From Bacteroidota bacterium (GTDB lineage Bacteria; Bacteroidota; Bacteroidia; NS11-12g; UBA955), in NCBI GenBank assembly GCA_023957335.1, contig JAMLHC010000004.1:280811-344810 (forward strand): a stretch of DNA of 64,000 nt. The letters are read 5' to 3'. The notes beneath the pieces are model-generated. The model saw only the letters and a program-made list of their open reading frames with translations, ran no database searches and had not been told where the DNA came from. A program made the position numbers and the translations under genes. Positions 8,740 to 17,103 of this stretch are shown one piece after another. Within the stretch, counting starts at the first letter, position 1. Each line of letters opens with the position of its first letter.

Positions 8740-9711
8740 ATGCAACACTTACTAGAAAAATACGAACATATCCAAAAGCTACTCAAGCTGGATAGAGATT
8801 ATCCTGATCGCAGGGAATTTCATAAAATGCTATCTCCTCTTTTATTAGAAATGACGGCAGACAAAGAGTTTATGAAAGATATTGTCAAAAGAAATTTCTC
8901 GGACGAAGGATATCTTAAACAGGTTTGGTCCGGATACAATATTCCTTTCCTTTATGTGTATGAAAATGAGAATTTCTACCTCAAAGTACACCTTTTCCCA
9001 CCGGAAAAAGACGGTCGCGATAACGTGGCAGCACATTGTATTCATCACCACAATAATTACATTATCACCACCAATGCATTCTTTGGAACCGGTTATGAAA
9101 GTTTTCTCTTTGAAAAGAATCCAATAACCGACCCCAAAACATTGGATGTGGACTTGAAAATCACTAAACACTTCCATCAAAAAGATTGGAATCCAAGTAT
9201 GGTAGATAGCTGGGAGCCCCATGTAGTATTTATTCCCAAGGTACTTTCTGCAACCTTGATTATTTGGTCACCGGATAAAAAAAGAACTACAGATACCCTA
9301 AGACAAAATCCATTGTTAAAATCTGTAAAAGCTCCTTTGCGTTGGCTCATTCACAAAGTTGGTTTGACAAACTCTTTTGGGTTAGCGGCAGAAAAAACGT
9401 ATCAGTTTTATCCAAATCCTAATGGAAAAGGTTTTAAGGGAATAGAAGAAGGAGAATATTTTGCACCAACCAAAGCGGATAAAGGTCCTAAGGTAGATGA
9501 GTATTCTGCACAAATGATATTTGCATTCATACAGAGAGCAGGATTGTTTGATGAAGAGTTCTTTAAAGAACACATAAATATTATCCCAAGTTATTATCAT
9601 AAGTTTATAGATATGTGTGCCTCTGGAGAACAGATTTCGGATGTTTATCACAGAACAGTAATTAATGTACCTCAGAAGACGTATTTTAGAGAGGATATAG
9701 AGCAGGCTTAA
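8740..9711 (+). CDS. Conserved hypothetical protein, 323 aa, His-rich core
   Basis: I do not recognise this protein. The ATG at 8740 (MQHLLEKYEHIQKLLKLDRD) is preferred because the 30 codons upstream in the same frame are repeat DNA. The core around HCIHHHNNYIITTNAFFGTGYES has four closely spaced histidines, followed later by KHFHQKDW and SWEPHVVFIP, a pattern that could hold a metal in a cupin-like or dioxygenase-like fold (speculative). There is no signal peptide or membrane segment, so it is probably cytoplasmic. It lies between the AAA_14 ATPase and a tandem-repeat block, next to glycosyltransferases. A role in sugar or small-molecule modification is only a guess. Confidence 0.7.
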   Translation: MQHLLEKYEHIQKLLKLDRDYPDRREFHKMLSPLLLEMTADKEFMKDIVKRNFSDEGYLKQVWSGYNIPFLYVYENENFYLKVHLFPPEKDGRDNVAAHCIHHHNNYIITTNAFFGTGYESFLFEKNPITDPKTLDVDLKITKHFHQKDWNPSMVDSWEPHVVFIPKVLSATLIIWSPDKKRTTDTLRQNPLLKSVKAPLRWLIHKVGLTNSFGLAAEKTYQFYPNPNGKGFKGIEEGEYFAPTKADKGPKVDEYSAQMIFAFIQRAGLFDEEFFKEHINIIPSYYHKFIDMCASGEQISDVYHRTVINVPQKTYFREDIEQA

Positions 9712-9714
9712 TAC

Positions 9715-9950
9715 AAGCTGTTTTCACGCAAAGACCGCAGAGAGGCAATTGTCGCTAAGAGCGCAAAGTTGTTTCACACGAAGCTGTTTTCGCGCAAAGA
9801 CCGCAGAGAGGCAATTGTCGCTAAGAGCGCAAAGTTGTTTCACACGAAGCTGTTTTCACGCAAAGACCGCAGAGAGGCAATTGTCGCTAAGAGCGCAAAG
9901 TTGTTTCACACGAAGCTGTTTTCACGCAAAGACCGCAAAGTTATTTAACA
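9715..9950 (+). repeat. 66-bp tandem repeat, three full copies plus a partial fourth
   Basis: Three head-to-tail 66-bp units occupy 9715-9780, 9781-9846 and 9847-9912; they are identical except for one base (CACG versus CGCG) in copy 2. A partial fourth copy runs from 9913 to about 9950, where it drifts. Each unit begins AAGCTGTTTT, contains CGCAAAGACCGCAGAGAGG and ends GTTTCACACG, which is the reverse orientation of the dispersed 'ctttgcg' family. The frame 9749-9967 is open only because the repeat length is a multiple of three. Confidence 0.9.
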
Positions 9951-10029
9951 CAACGGTTGCAAGTTGAATATGATAATTTGTTACTTAGGCTTTACAGTAA
10001 TAATTTTGTAGAAGCTTTATAATTAAATA

Positions 10030-10410
10030 ATGATGACAGAGAATGAACTTTCAAATAAGATAATTGGGGTTGCTATTGAACTGCATAAATCAGTTGGAGC
10101 AGGTCTGTTAGAATCTGCTTATGAAAGTGCCTTTGCTTATGATTTAAGGGAGGCAGGTTTGAAGGTTTTGCAGCAAGTTGAATTACCTTTTATTTATAAA
10201 GAAGTCCGTTTAGAAGTAGGTTATCGAATAGATTTATTAATAGAAGATAAAGTATTGATTGAAATTAAATCTATAGAGAATTTAGCTCCAGTACATTTTG
10301 CCCAAACTCTTACCTATCTTAAATTATCGGGAATTAAACTTGGTTTACTTATCAATTTTAATTCTAAATATCTCAAAGATGGGATTCATAGATTAGTAAA
10401 TAATTTATAA
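10030..10410 (+). CDS. GxxExxY protein (PDDEXK_3 family)
   Basis: This 126-aa protein has the family hallmark in VAIELHKSVGAGLLESAYESAFAYDL (G-L-L-E-S-A-Y), then ELPFIYKEVRLEVGYRIDLLIEDKVLIEIKSIENLAPVHFAQTLTYLKLSG. D73, E83 and K85 (approximate positions) form a D-x9-E-x-K nuclease-like triad, and the Q of FAQTLTYL fits the PD-(D/E)XK helix. GxxExxY genes are typically embedded in the same dispersed repeats found on both sides here; their function is unknown. ATG codons occur at 10030 and 10033, and either may be used. Confidence 0.9.
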   Translation: MMTENELSNKIIGVAIELHKSVGAGLLESAYESAFAYDLREAGLKVLQQVELPFIYKEVRLEVGYRIDLLIEDKVLIEIKSIENLAPVHFAQTLTYLKLSGIKLGLLINFNSKYLKDGIHRLVNNL

Positions 10411-10525
10411 GCTAAATCATCTTCGCGTTCTTCGCGTTTCATTAACCTTAGCGTTCTTTGCGAGAAATTTTATAGGTATTGTCTGTCTTCGCGCTAAATT
10501 ATCCTTTGCGGTCTTTGCGAGAAAA
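10411..10525 (+). repeat. Dispersed repeat block 3
   Basis: This gap holds CTTCGCGTTCTTCGCGTTTC, TTAGCGTTCTTTGCGAGAAA and CCTTTGCGGTCTTTGCGAGA, all of the 'ctttgcg' family and in the same orientation as block 1. It ends about 6 bp before the ATG of the next glycosyltransferase, leaving little room for a separate promoter. Confidence 0.8.
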
Positions 10526-10530
10526 TAAAA

Positions 10531-11712
10531 ATGAAAATCTTATATTACTCCCCCCACCCAACTCATGACATAGTCTCAGAAGTCGGCTATGCCACTCACC
10601 AACGTGAAACTATTATTGCTCTAGAACAATTAGGGCATGAAGTTCTGCCTGTGATAATGGGTGGTGCAACGCGTGAGGATTTATTATATGAAGGTGGTAA
10701 AGCATCTGACCCTTCCGGGTTTAGAGGATTTCTAAAAAGATTGCTTCCATCCTTTATTTGGGTTAGTATTCGGGATTTATTGGTGATGCGACATGACACA
10801 CATGCGGGTGAAAGATTAGAAAAAGCAATTCAAGAATTCCAGCCGGATTTGATTTATGAACGCTCTGAGTATCTGCAAGACAGCGGAATCAAACCTGCTC
10901 AGAAACACAGAATTAAATATTATTTGGAAGTCAATGCCCCTTTTGTAGAGGAAATGAAAGCCATGCAAGGTTATAGCATTTGGTTGTGGCTGGGACACCG
11001 TAAGGAAAGAAAGAAATACAAAGCAGCAGACAAAATCTTTGTGGTCTCCACTGGCCTCAAAGATTTTCTGATAAGACGATATAAGGTAGATTCACACAAA
11101 ATTGTAGTATCTCCTAATAGAATAAACAAAGAGAAGTTTTTAGAAAGAGCTGCACTCCCGCTGTCTTTCGAAGTCAATTTTAGGAATGAAGCACCTATCA
11201 TTGGATTTGTTGGTTCTATTTTGCCACACCATCATTTAGATTTATTAATTGAAGGTTTTGCAGAGATTATTCATAAAGGTTTAGAAGCTAATCTTTTAAT
11301 AGTGGGCGAAGGAACTCACAGGGATGTTCTTCAGGAATTGGTCAAGCAAAGAAAGGTAGAAGACAGGGTGATTTTTACCGGGAAAGTACCCTTTGAGCAG
11401 GTGCCGGCTATCATTAATTGTATGGATATTTGTGTAATGTCCGGTTCGAATTGGTATGGCTCTCCAATCAAGATTTTTGAATATGGTATTTTAGGGAAAT
11501 CGGTTATTGCACCACGTACAGAACCGGTTTCAGAAGTGATGACAGACGGTGTAGATGGCATTTTGGTTGAACAAAATAAAAAAGATATTGCTCAGGCATT
11601 AGAGAAACTGATTATTGATAAAGATTACCGTGAAAGACTAGGTCAATCTTTTAAAGAAAAAATAATAAGAGAATATCAGTGGAAACATGCAGCAGAGATG
11701 ATTGTGGATTAG
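10531..11712 (+). CDS. Glycosyltransferase family 4 protein
   Basis: A 393-aa GT-B enzyme. The N-terminal domain reads MKILYYSPHPTHDIVSEVGYA and QRETIIALEQLGHEVLPV; the linker has the classic donor-domain start PIIGFVGSILPHHHLDLLIEGFAEI; then LLIVGEGTHRDVLQELV, VIFTGKVPFEQVPAIINCMDICVMSG, and the E-x7-E-like region SPIKIFEYGILGKSVIAPRTEPVSEVMTDG. These are GT4 signatures. No signal peptide is seen. It is separated from the first glycan operon only by the repeat-laden segment, so it probably belongs to the same surface-polysaccharide locus. Sugar specificity is unknown. Confidence 0.88.
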   Translation: MKILYYSPHPTHDIVSEVGYATHQRETIIALEQLGHEVLPVIMGGATREDLLYEGGKASDPSGFRGFLKRLLPSFIWVSIRDLLVMRHDTHAGERLEKAIQEFQPDLIYERSEYLQDSGIKPAQKHRIKYYLEVNAPFVEEMKAMQGYSIWLWLGHRKERKKYKAADKIFVVSTGLKDFLIRRYKVDSHKIVVSPNRINKEKFLERAALPLSFEVNFRNEAPIIGFVGSILPHHHLDLLIEGFAEIIHKGLEANLLIVGEGTHRDVLQELVKQRKVEDRVIFTGKVPFEQVPAIINCMDICVMSGSNWYGSPIKIFEYGILGKSVIAPRTEPVSEVMTDGVDGILVEQNKKDIAQALEKLIIDKDYRERLGQSFKEKIIREYQWKHAAEMIVD

Positions 11713-11997
11713 GCGGGCGCTTCGACTACCCTTCGACTACGCTCAGGGCAAGTCGTTCAGCATTCACTCGATAAGATTATTCTGAGTTTTATATTGGATG
11801 ATTCTTTCTTTGCGTAAGTTTTCTCTTTGCGCCCTCCGTGCCTTCTCTGTGTCTTCTGTGGTTAAACAAAGAAATATAAGAAAAATAACTACTCTCAATC
11901 CTTCTTTGCGTAAGTTTTCTCTTTGCGCCCTTTGCGAGAAACTCTTGGCGTTCTTTGCGTGAAACCTTCTCCATGTCCTCCGTGGTGAAACAACTCT
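11713..11997 (+). repeat. Dispersed repeat block 4, including a 'cttcgactacgctcag' element
   Basis: At 11719-11760 lies a second repeat type (CTTCGACTACCCTTCGACTA followed by CGCTCAGGGCAAGT), which holds an internal CTTCGACTAC duplication. From 11790 on come two copies of CTTTGCGTAAGTTTTCTCTT about 98 bp apart, plus TCTGTGGTTAAACAAAG and TTCTTTGCGTGAAACC. The block runs up to the stop of the convergent radical SAM gene. No gene is visible. Confidence 0.8.
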
Positions 11998-13050
11998 TTA
12001 CTTCACCATAGTTCCTTCCAACTGTTTTGACAAAGGAACTCCCGGAATAATTTCTTTATGGCATTTCTTTCCGATAGAGTATGAGCAACCTGCGCAAGCC
12101 AAAGGAACTTCATCGGGGACATCATCCGTGAACATTCTTCTGGCAGTTGTATAGTTTCTATTATTCCAAATAGTCTGCAAATCATTTTCTAAAAGATTCC
12201 CAAAACTCTCTTCATTTCTATAAGAAAGAGAACATGGCAATACCATCCCGTTTGCATTAACATAAATACTTGACCATAAGCTTTTGCAACCGTCTTCATC
12301 TTGCACAAAGTTTGGATTATTTCTATTCTCTTGAGCTATATCATAAATATCCATAATTTTTGGAGTTGCCATAAATACTTCAAATGAATCCACTCCTAAT
12401 TCGTGTGCATGTTTTCGTGCATCTTCCACCTCATGTTTATTATGTTCAAAAACTAAGAACTTCCATGTAACAATAGGATACTTGCTTTTGAGCCTTTTTT
12501 TAGCAGCAATGAGCATTTTTACATGATCAAAAACAGTGTCAATATTGCCTTTAACTCGATATTGGCTATATGCTTCCTGTGTATTTCCATCAATGGATAA
12601 ATAAACGTGAGTCAATCCGGACTTTACACAATCTTCCGCCATTTTTTCACTGAACAAATTGAAGTTGGAGTGAAGTGTTGTTCCAATTCTTTTCTCTCTT
12701 GTAAGGTCAATCATACTAAAGAGATCTTTGTTCAAAAAAGGCTCTCCCCAATTGTAAAGGGCGATACTTAGTGCATGATTTTCAAAATTCTTGAGGAAGG
12801 TTTTGTAATTCTTAAAAGAAAGCATTTGGGGTTGAATCATTTCAGGGTGTTTGATTCCTGTATGGCAGCCGGGACATCTGAGGTTGCATACATTCCCCGG
12901 GTCAATGGTGATTTTATATGGTAAACTTTTCATGTTAACCACTTTCTTTTTAAATTCTTTGTTGTTCAGAATGATGTTCTGAAACTTATGAATGCTCCCG
13001 TACTTGTAAAAGTAGAATGCATATTTTTTATAAACAGATAGGGTTCTCAC
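11998..13050 (-). CDS. Radical SAM protein with SPASM domain
   Basis: This 350-aa protein has the [4Fe-4S]/SAM motif in GNVCNLRCPGCHTG (C55-x3-C59-x2-C62), followed by ALYNWGEPFLNKDLF and LTHVYLSIDGNTQEAYSQYR, the usual radical SAM barrel strands. The C-terminal SPASM region has GCKSLWSSIYVNANGMVLPC, then ACAGCSYSIGKKCHKE, giving enough cysteines for one or two auxiliary clusters. The start is a GTG at 13050; a -7 box 40 bp upstream supports it, and an in-frame ATG at codon 40 would cut the N-terminus just before the barrel. SPASM proteins modify peptides or sugars; beside glycosyltransferases a sugar or aminosugar substrate is plausible but unproven. It is the only minus-strand gene in this locus. 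Confidence 0.9.
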   Translation of the reverse strand: MRTLSVYKKYAFYFYKYGSIHKFQNIILNNKEFKKKVVNMKSLPYKITIDPGNVCNLRCPGCHTGIKHPEMIQPQMLSFKNYKTFLKNFENHALSIALYNWGEPFLNKDLFSMIDLTREKRIGTTLHSNFNLFSEKMAEDCVKSGLTHVYLSIDGNTQEAYSQYRVKGNIDTVFDHVKMLIAAKKRLKSKYPIVTWKFLVFEHNKHEVEDARKHAHELGVDSFEVFMATPKIMDIYDIAQENRNNPNFVQDEDGCKSLWSSIYVNANGMVLPCSLSYRNEESFGNLLENDLQTIWNNRNYTTARRMFTDDVPDEVPLACAGCSYSIGKKCHKEIIPGVPLSKQLEGTMVK

Positions 13051-13090
13051 TATATTATTTTAACTAAAACTAACGCTCGTTAGGTTGGCG

Positions 13091-13098
13091 CAAAGATA
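13091..13098 (-). promoter_or_regulatory. -7 promoter element (TATCTTTG) of the radical SAM gene
   Basis: Read on the minus strand, TATCTTTG matches the Bacteroidota TAnnTTTG consensus. It lies 40 bp upstream of the GTG start at 13050, giving an estimated leader of about 35 nt. A convincing -33 TTTG is not seen. Confidence 0.5.
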
Positions 13099-13137
13099 TT
13101 ATTTTTATTTTACAGCCTAATACCCCTTGATTACTCA

Positions 13138-14310
13138 TTGCCAATAACCAATATCTCAGTGATTTCTGCTAAACATATCACCCTTCTCACCGATGGCATT
13201 TTCCCTTTTTCTATCGGAGGAATGCAGAAACATAGCTATCATCTTGCCAAAGAATGGGCAAGACAGCAAGTTTCGGTAACAGTAATCCATCCGCATAAAA
13301 TTACAAAAAATAAGCGGAACAGAGCTTTTAGCCATGAGGAATTACAGTATCTTGATTTTCAGTTTGTAGAGTTTCCGAGTTCGCCAAAATTCCCCGGACA
13401 TTATTTGTATAATAGTTTTCGCTATGCAAAAAATATTTACCTGCATTTGAAAGGAATACCGTGTGAAAGGATTTATGCTCAGGGATTTACAGCTTGGTAT
13501 TTTCTCAAAAAAAATCCTTTTGATAAGAGGATTATAACTAATTTGCATGGATTGGAAATGTATCAATGGTCGGTCAACTCCAAAAATAAGCTGGAGCATA
13601 AACTACTGAGAATTGCCTCAGATTTTATTATTAAAAACTCCTTTAGACAGATTTCTTTAGGAGGAAAATTAACGTCAATTTTGAATGAACAAGGAGCAAA
13701 GCCAAGTTCAGTCATAGAAATTCCTAATGCCATAGATGCAGAATGGATTCAAAAAAATGACATAGACTTTCCATCAAATGGAAAAAGAAATTTTGTTTTT
13801 GTGGGTAGATATGAGTTGAGAAAAGGCATTGAATTAATCAATCAGGTAATAAATAAATTCTTGAATTCCGGTTTTGAGTTTTCCTTCTCATTTATTGGTG
13901 ATATTCCTAAGGAAAAGCAAATTCAAACTACGGATAAATCCGTTGATATTACTTATTTAGGTTCAATTTCAGAACCTAAAAAAATCAGAGAAATACTCAT
14001 TCAATCCGATGTCTTGGTATGTCCTAGTTTTTCAGAAGGGATGCCAACCGTTATTTTGGAGGCAATGGCTTGCCGGTGTGCTATTATTGCAACGGATGTA
14101 GGAGCAGTGAGTGAATTGGTGGGTGCAGAAAATGGTATTTTAATTTCACCAGGAAATATTGCTGAATTTGAGCTCGCTTTCAAAAAGATTCTTTCCATTT
14201 CAGAAGAGGAGTTATCTCAGTTTCAAACCTCTTCTTTTGAAAAGATTCAACAGAATTTTCTCTGGTCTTCTGTAGCCCGGAAAACACTTCAAGCATTTGA
14301 AGTAAAGTAA
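13138..14310 (+). CDS. Glycosyltransferase family 4 protein
   Basis: A 390-aa GT4-type enzyme: HITLLTDGIFPFSIGGMQKHSYHLAKEW at the N-terminus, RIITNLHGLEMYQWS in mid-protein, RNFVFVGRYELRKGIELI at the start of the donor domain, then ITYLGSISEPKKIREILIQSDVLVCPSFSEGMPTVILEAMACRCAIIATDVGAVSELVG. The SEGMPTVILEAMA segment carries the canonical E-x7-E. The called start is a TTG at 13138; no ATG lies at the beginning of the domain, so the exact start is uncertain by a few codons. It is divergent from the radical SAM gene across an 87-bp gap and closes the glycan region. Confidence 0.88.
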   Translation: MPITNISVISAKHITLLTDGIFPFSIGGMQKHSYHLAKEWARQQVSVTVIHPHKITKNKRNRAFSHEELQYLDFQFVEFPSSPKFPGHYLYNSFRYAKNIYLHLKGIPCERIYAQGFTAWYFLKKNPFDKRIITNLHGLEMYQWSVNSKNKLEHKLLRIASDFIIKNSFRQISLGGKLTSILNEQGAKPSSVIEIPNAIDAEWIQKNDIDFPSNGKRNFVFVGRYELRKGIELINQVINKFLNSGFEFSFSFIGDIPKEKQIQTTDKSVDITYLGSISEPKKIREILIQSDVLVCPSFSEGMPTVILEAMACRCAIIATDVGAVSELVGAENGILISPGNIAEFELAFKKILSISEEELSQFQTSSFEKIQQNFLWSSVARKTLQAFEVK

Positions 14311-14471
14311 GTTTTTCTTGAAAAAATTGTTTACTCGGTGTAACCGAGCTGGGAGATCCGTGTGTATTAAATTTTGCTTGCTATCTCATACTTTAGGTAT
14401 GAAAAAATAAAGGTTCAAACCCTCTCGGTATTTTAACACAAGTAATGTCTGAAATATAGCTTTTGAATTCC

Positions 14472-14479
14472 TAACTTTG
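14472..14479 (+). promoter_or_regulatory. -7 promoter element (TAACTTTG) of tnaA
   Basis: TAACTTTG matches TAnnTTTG and lies 45 bp before the ATG at 14525, so transcription probably starts near 14485. That excludes the TTG at 14477 as translation start. A small inverted repeat CTCGGT-gta-ACCGAG (14334-14348), without a T-run, lies further upstream and might be a weak hairpin behind the previous gene. Confidence 0.55.
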
Positions 14480-14524
14480 CACCTCATTTTAGAAAATAAC
14501 CACTTAGACCAACCTTTTATTGAT

Positions 14525-15895
14525 ATGACCAGAATATTTGAACCTTTCAGAATCAAATCTGTTGAACCCATTAAGTTTACAACCAAAGAAAACAGAGTCA
14601 AATACCTTAAAGAAGCACATAACAATGTGTTTTTGATTAAAGCCAAAAATGTATTGATTGACCTTTTGACGGATAGTGGCACTTCTGCCATGAGTTCACA
14701 GCAGTGGGGGGCAATGATGATAGGAGATGAGTCTTATGCGGGAGCAGAAAGTTATTATCATTTTGAAGAAGCTGTGCAAAATATCATGGGTTTCAAACAT
14801 GTGATTCCTACACACCAAGGCAGGGCAGCGGAGAAAATCATAGGCTCTCTTTTTGGTGGAAAAGGTAAAACATTTGTAAGCAATTCATTTTTTGATACCA
14901 CCCGCGGAAATATAGAATTTTCGGGGGCAGAAGCCGTTGACTTTTTAACTGATGAAGGCAAACAGCCTGCTCTGATTGCAGATTTTAAAGGCAATATGAA
15001 CATACCGGCTCTCGAAAAATATATTCAAGAAACCGGAGCTCAAAATATTCCCATGTGTGTACTCACCATCACCAACAATTCCGGTGGAGGACAACCTGTT
15101 TCTATGCAGAATATTAAAGAGACTTCTGCTGTTTGCAAAAAATATGGAATTCCATTTTTCATTGATGCCTGCCGTTTTGCAGAAAATGCTTACTTTATCA
15201 AAACACGTGAAAAAGGATATGAGAACAAATCAATACTTGAAATCTGCCGTGAAACCTTTTCTTATGCAGACGGATGTACTATGAGTGCAAAGAAAGATGC
15301 ATTGGTTAATATTGGTGGTTTTCTCTGCATGAATGATGATAAGATGGCAATGGAGGCAAAAAATCTGCTTATTATCATGGAAGGATTTCCAACTTATGGA
15401 GGGCTTGCCGGCAGAGATTTAGAAGCCATTGCACAAGGTTTGACAGAGGTTTTAGAAGAAGATTATCTTGAATACAGAATAGGTACCATGAAATATATTG
15501 GCGAAAAACTCACTGCTGCCGGTGTGCCGATTTTGAAACCAACAGGTGGTCATGCTGTCTATTTAGATGCAAAAGCATTTATGTCGCATATCCCTCCACA
15601 CGAACTACCGGGAATTGCACTGACAAATGCACTTTATATTGAGGGTGGCATTAGAGGAGTAGAAATTGGTTCTTTAATGTTCGGAAAATATGATGAAAAC
15701 GGAGATTATGTGCCGGCAACATTGGAATTGGTTAGATTAGCTATTCCAAGAAGGGTATATACTCAAAGTCACATGGACTATATGTGTGATGTGATTATTG
15801 ATGTTTATAAAAAACGAGAACAATACAAAGGCTATAAAATCACTTATGAATCACCTTTGCTAAGGCACTTCACGGCTCACATGGAGGCTTTATAA
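14525..15895 (+). CDS. tnaA: Tryptophanase (beta-eliminating PLP lyase)
   Basis: A 456-aa fold-type I PLP enzyme of the tryptophanase/tyrosine phenol-lyase family: EPFRIKSVEPIKF, IDLLTDSGTSAMS, IPTHQGRAAEKI, FFIDACRFAENAYFI and the PLP-lysine segment CTMSAKKDALVNIGGFLCM. Tyrosine phenol-lyases have an Arg in the segment that here reads GIRGVEIGSLMFGK; the Ile at that place is the tryptophanase-type residue, so L-tryptophan to indole, pyruvate and ammonia is the likely reaction. Overall wording elsewhere (for example SSQQWGAMMIGDE, GGLAGRDLEAIA) leans towards tyrosine phenol-lyase, so the assignment rests mainly on that one site. Start chosen from the promoter position. No TnaC-like leader is seen. 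Confidence 0.85.
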   Translation: MTRIFEPFRIKSVEPIKFTTKENRVKYLKEAHNNVFLIKAKNVLIDLLTDSGTSAMSSQQWGAMMIGDESYAGAESYYHFEEAVQNIMGFKHVIPTHQGRAAEKIIGSLFGGKGKTFVSNSFFDTTRGNIEFSGAEAVDFLTDEGKQPALIADFKGNMNIPALEKYIQETGAQNIPMCVLTITNNSGGGQPVSMQNIKETSAVCKKYGIPFFIDACRFAENAYFIKTREKGYENKSILEICRETFSYADGCTMSAKKDALVNIGGFLCMNDDKMAMEAKNLLIIMEGFPTYGGLAGRDLEAIAQGLTEVLEEDYLEYRIGTMKYIGEKLTAAGVPILKPTGGHAVYLDAKAFMSHIPPHELPGIALTNALYIEGGIRGVEIGSLMFGKYDENGDYVPATLELVRLAIPRRVYTQSHMDYMCDVIIDVYKKREQYKGYKITYESPLLRHFTAHMEAL

Positions 15896-15991
15896 GGCTG
15901 AATACAAGCAATATATTGATCAAAAATCAATTTTGAGCCGACACAAAACTTGCGAATGAGATCACTTACGCTACTCAAATATATTTATCAA

Positions 15992-16771
15992 ATGAAATAC
16001 CTTAATTTAACTTTCGTTGCTGCTCTTGTATTCTACGGTTGTGGGAGCAGCCAAAACACCGCTCAACCAACAGCCCCAACCAGTGCACCTGTTGAAACTG
16101 TTCAAGTTCCAACAGAAAAATTTGTCAAGAACATTGATGCCGCCACTTTTAAAAATCTCATTGAAAAAGGTGACGGAATCATTTTGGATGTGCGCACGCC
16201 ACAAGAGGTTGCAGAAGGGCAAATCCCCAATGCAAGTACTATTAACTTGTATGATCCTGACTTTGCCCAAAAAATTAACCTGATGCAAAAGGACAAGATT
16301 ATTTATGTCTATTGCCGTTCCGGTACAAGAAGTTCACAAGCAGCACAAATGCTGAGTCAAAATGGTTTTGACAGGGTATATAATCTGCAGGGAGGCATAG
16401 GCGCTTGGCAAAATATGGGCTATCCCGTAACGGCACCTACTTCCAAACCTGACCCCAATATCAAAGCTATGACTTTGAATGATTTTAATGAATTAATTAA
16501 AACAGATAAGCCGGTGTTGATTGATTTTCACACAGTTTGGTGTGCACCATGTATCAAAATGGCTCCAGTTGTTGACCAAATCGAGGATGAATTTGGCACA
16601 AAAGCGATTGTAAAAAGGATTGATGTGGACCAAAGCAAAGAAGTAGGCAAAGCCAATAATATCAGTGGTGTTCCTGTATTTATTATCTTCAAAAACGGAA
16701 AAGAAGTGTGGAAACATAATGGTATAATCTCCAAAGAAGATTTGACTAAAGAGATAAATAAATATCTTTAA
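15992..16771 (+). CDS. Rhodanese-thioredoxin fusion lipoprotein
   Basis: Starting at the ATG at 15992, the 259-aa protein has a lipoprotein signal (MKYLNLTFVAALVFYGC, Cys at residue 17). An earlier TTG (15950) and ATG (15956) are in frame but would bury the signal. Residues of about 45-145 form a rhodanese domain with the active loop YCRSGTRSS (catalytic Cys) and the YNLQGGIGAW end. The rest, from about 160, is a thioredoxin domain with WCAPC and the cis-Pro region ISGVPVFIIFKNGKEV. It is expected on the periplasmic side of a membrane, handling sulfane sulfur and disulfides; the pathway is not known. A strong hairpin terminator follows. Confidence 0.85.
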   Translation: MKYLNLTFVAALVFYGCGSSQNTAQPTAPTSAPVETVQVPTEKFVKNIDAATFKNLIEKGDGIILDVRTPQEVAEGQIPNASTINLYDPDFAQKINLMQKDKIIYVYCRSGTRSSQAAQMLSQNGFDRVYNLQGGIGAWQNMGYPVTAPTSKPDPNIKAMTLNDFNELIKTDKPVLIDFHTVWCAPCIKMAPVVDQIEDEFGTKAIVKRIDVDQSKEVGKANNISGVPVFIIFKNGKEVWKHNGIISKEDLTKEINKYL

Positions 16772-16828
16772 GCTACAACTGCTTAGAATTAATTAACTTT
16801 CAGATTTATCTCTGATGGTAATATTGAA

Positions 16829-16859
16829 AAAGATTGTTCCATGAACAATCTTTTTTTTT
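16829..16859 (+). terminator. Rho-independent terminator, likely bidirectional
   Basis: A 9-bp perfect stem (AGATTGTTC at 16831-16839, GAACAATCT at 16843-16851) with a 3-nt loop is followed by a run of nine T and preceded by A residues. It serves the rhodanese-thioredoxin gene and, in reverse, the yidD end of the opposing operon. Confidence 0.85.
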
Positions 16860-16875
16860 GCAATAAAAAGTGTGA

Positions 16876-17103
16876 TTATGGCACCGGGTCATGCCCATGT
16901 CCTCCCCATGGATGACAACGTGAAATTCGTTTGATGGAAAGAATGAATCCTTTGAAAACCCCGTGTTTTTTGAAAGCCTGTATGCTATACTCAGAGCAGG
17001 TTGGGTCAAACCGACAAGCGTTGGGTAATAGCGGAGAAAGCAGGAGTTGATACAACCTTACCAACCCGATAAAAGGTTTAGCTAAGATGTTTTTTAATTT
17101 CAT
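16876..17103 (-). CDS. yidD: Membrane protein insertion efficiency factor YidD
   Basis: The 75-aa product has the YidD signatures [34 protein letters not shown] and the C-terminal [15 protein letters not shown] with conserved Cys, Trp and His. YidD is a small membrane-associated protein that helps YidC insert inner-membrane proteins. It overlaps rnpA by 26 bp and is the third gene of rpmH-rnpA-yidD. Length is typical of the family. Confidence 0.95.
   Translation of the reverse strand: MKLKNILAKPFIGLVRLYQLLLSPLLPNACRFDPTCSEYSIQAFKKHGVFKGFILSIKRISRCHPWGGHGHDPVP

Noticed and set aside
9715..9950. CRISPR array
   Set aside because: The units are contiguous 66-bp copies without unique spacers, and no cas gene is near.
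9749..9967. 72-codon ORF across the tandem repeats
   Set aside because: It is open only because the 66-bp unit is a multiple of three; the peptide is a repeat of the DNA unit with no start signal or protein-like composition.
16806..17009. 67-aa minus-strand ORF overlapping yidD
   Set aside because: It lies in another frame across yidD and the terminator; yidD matches a known family.
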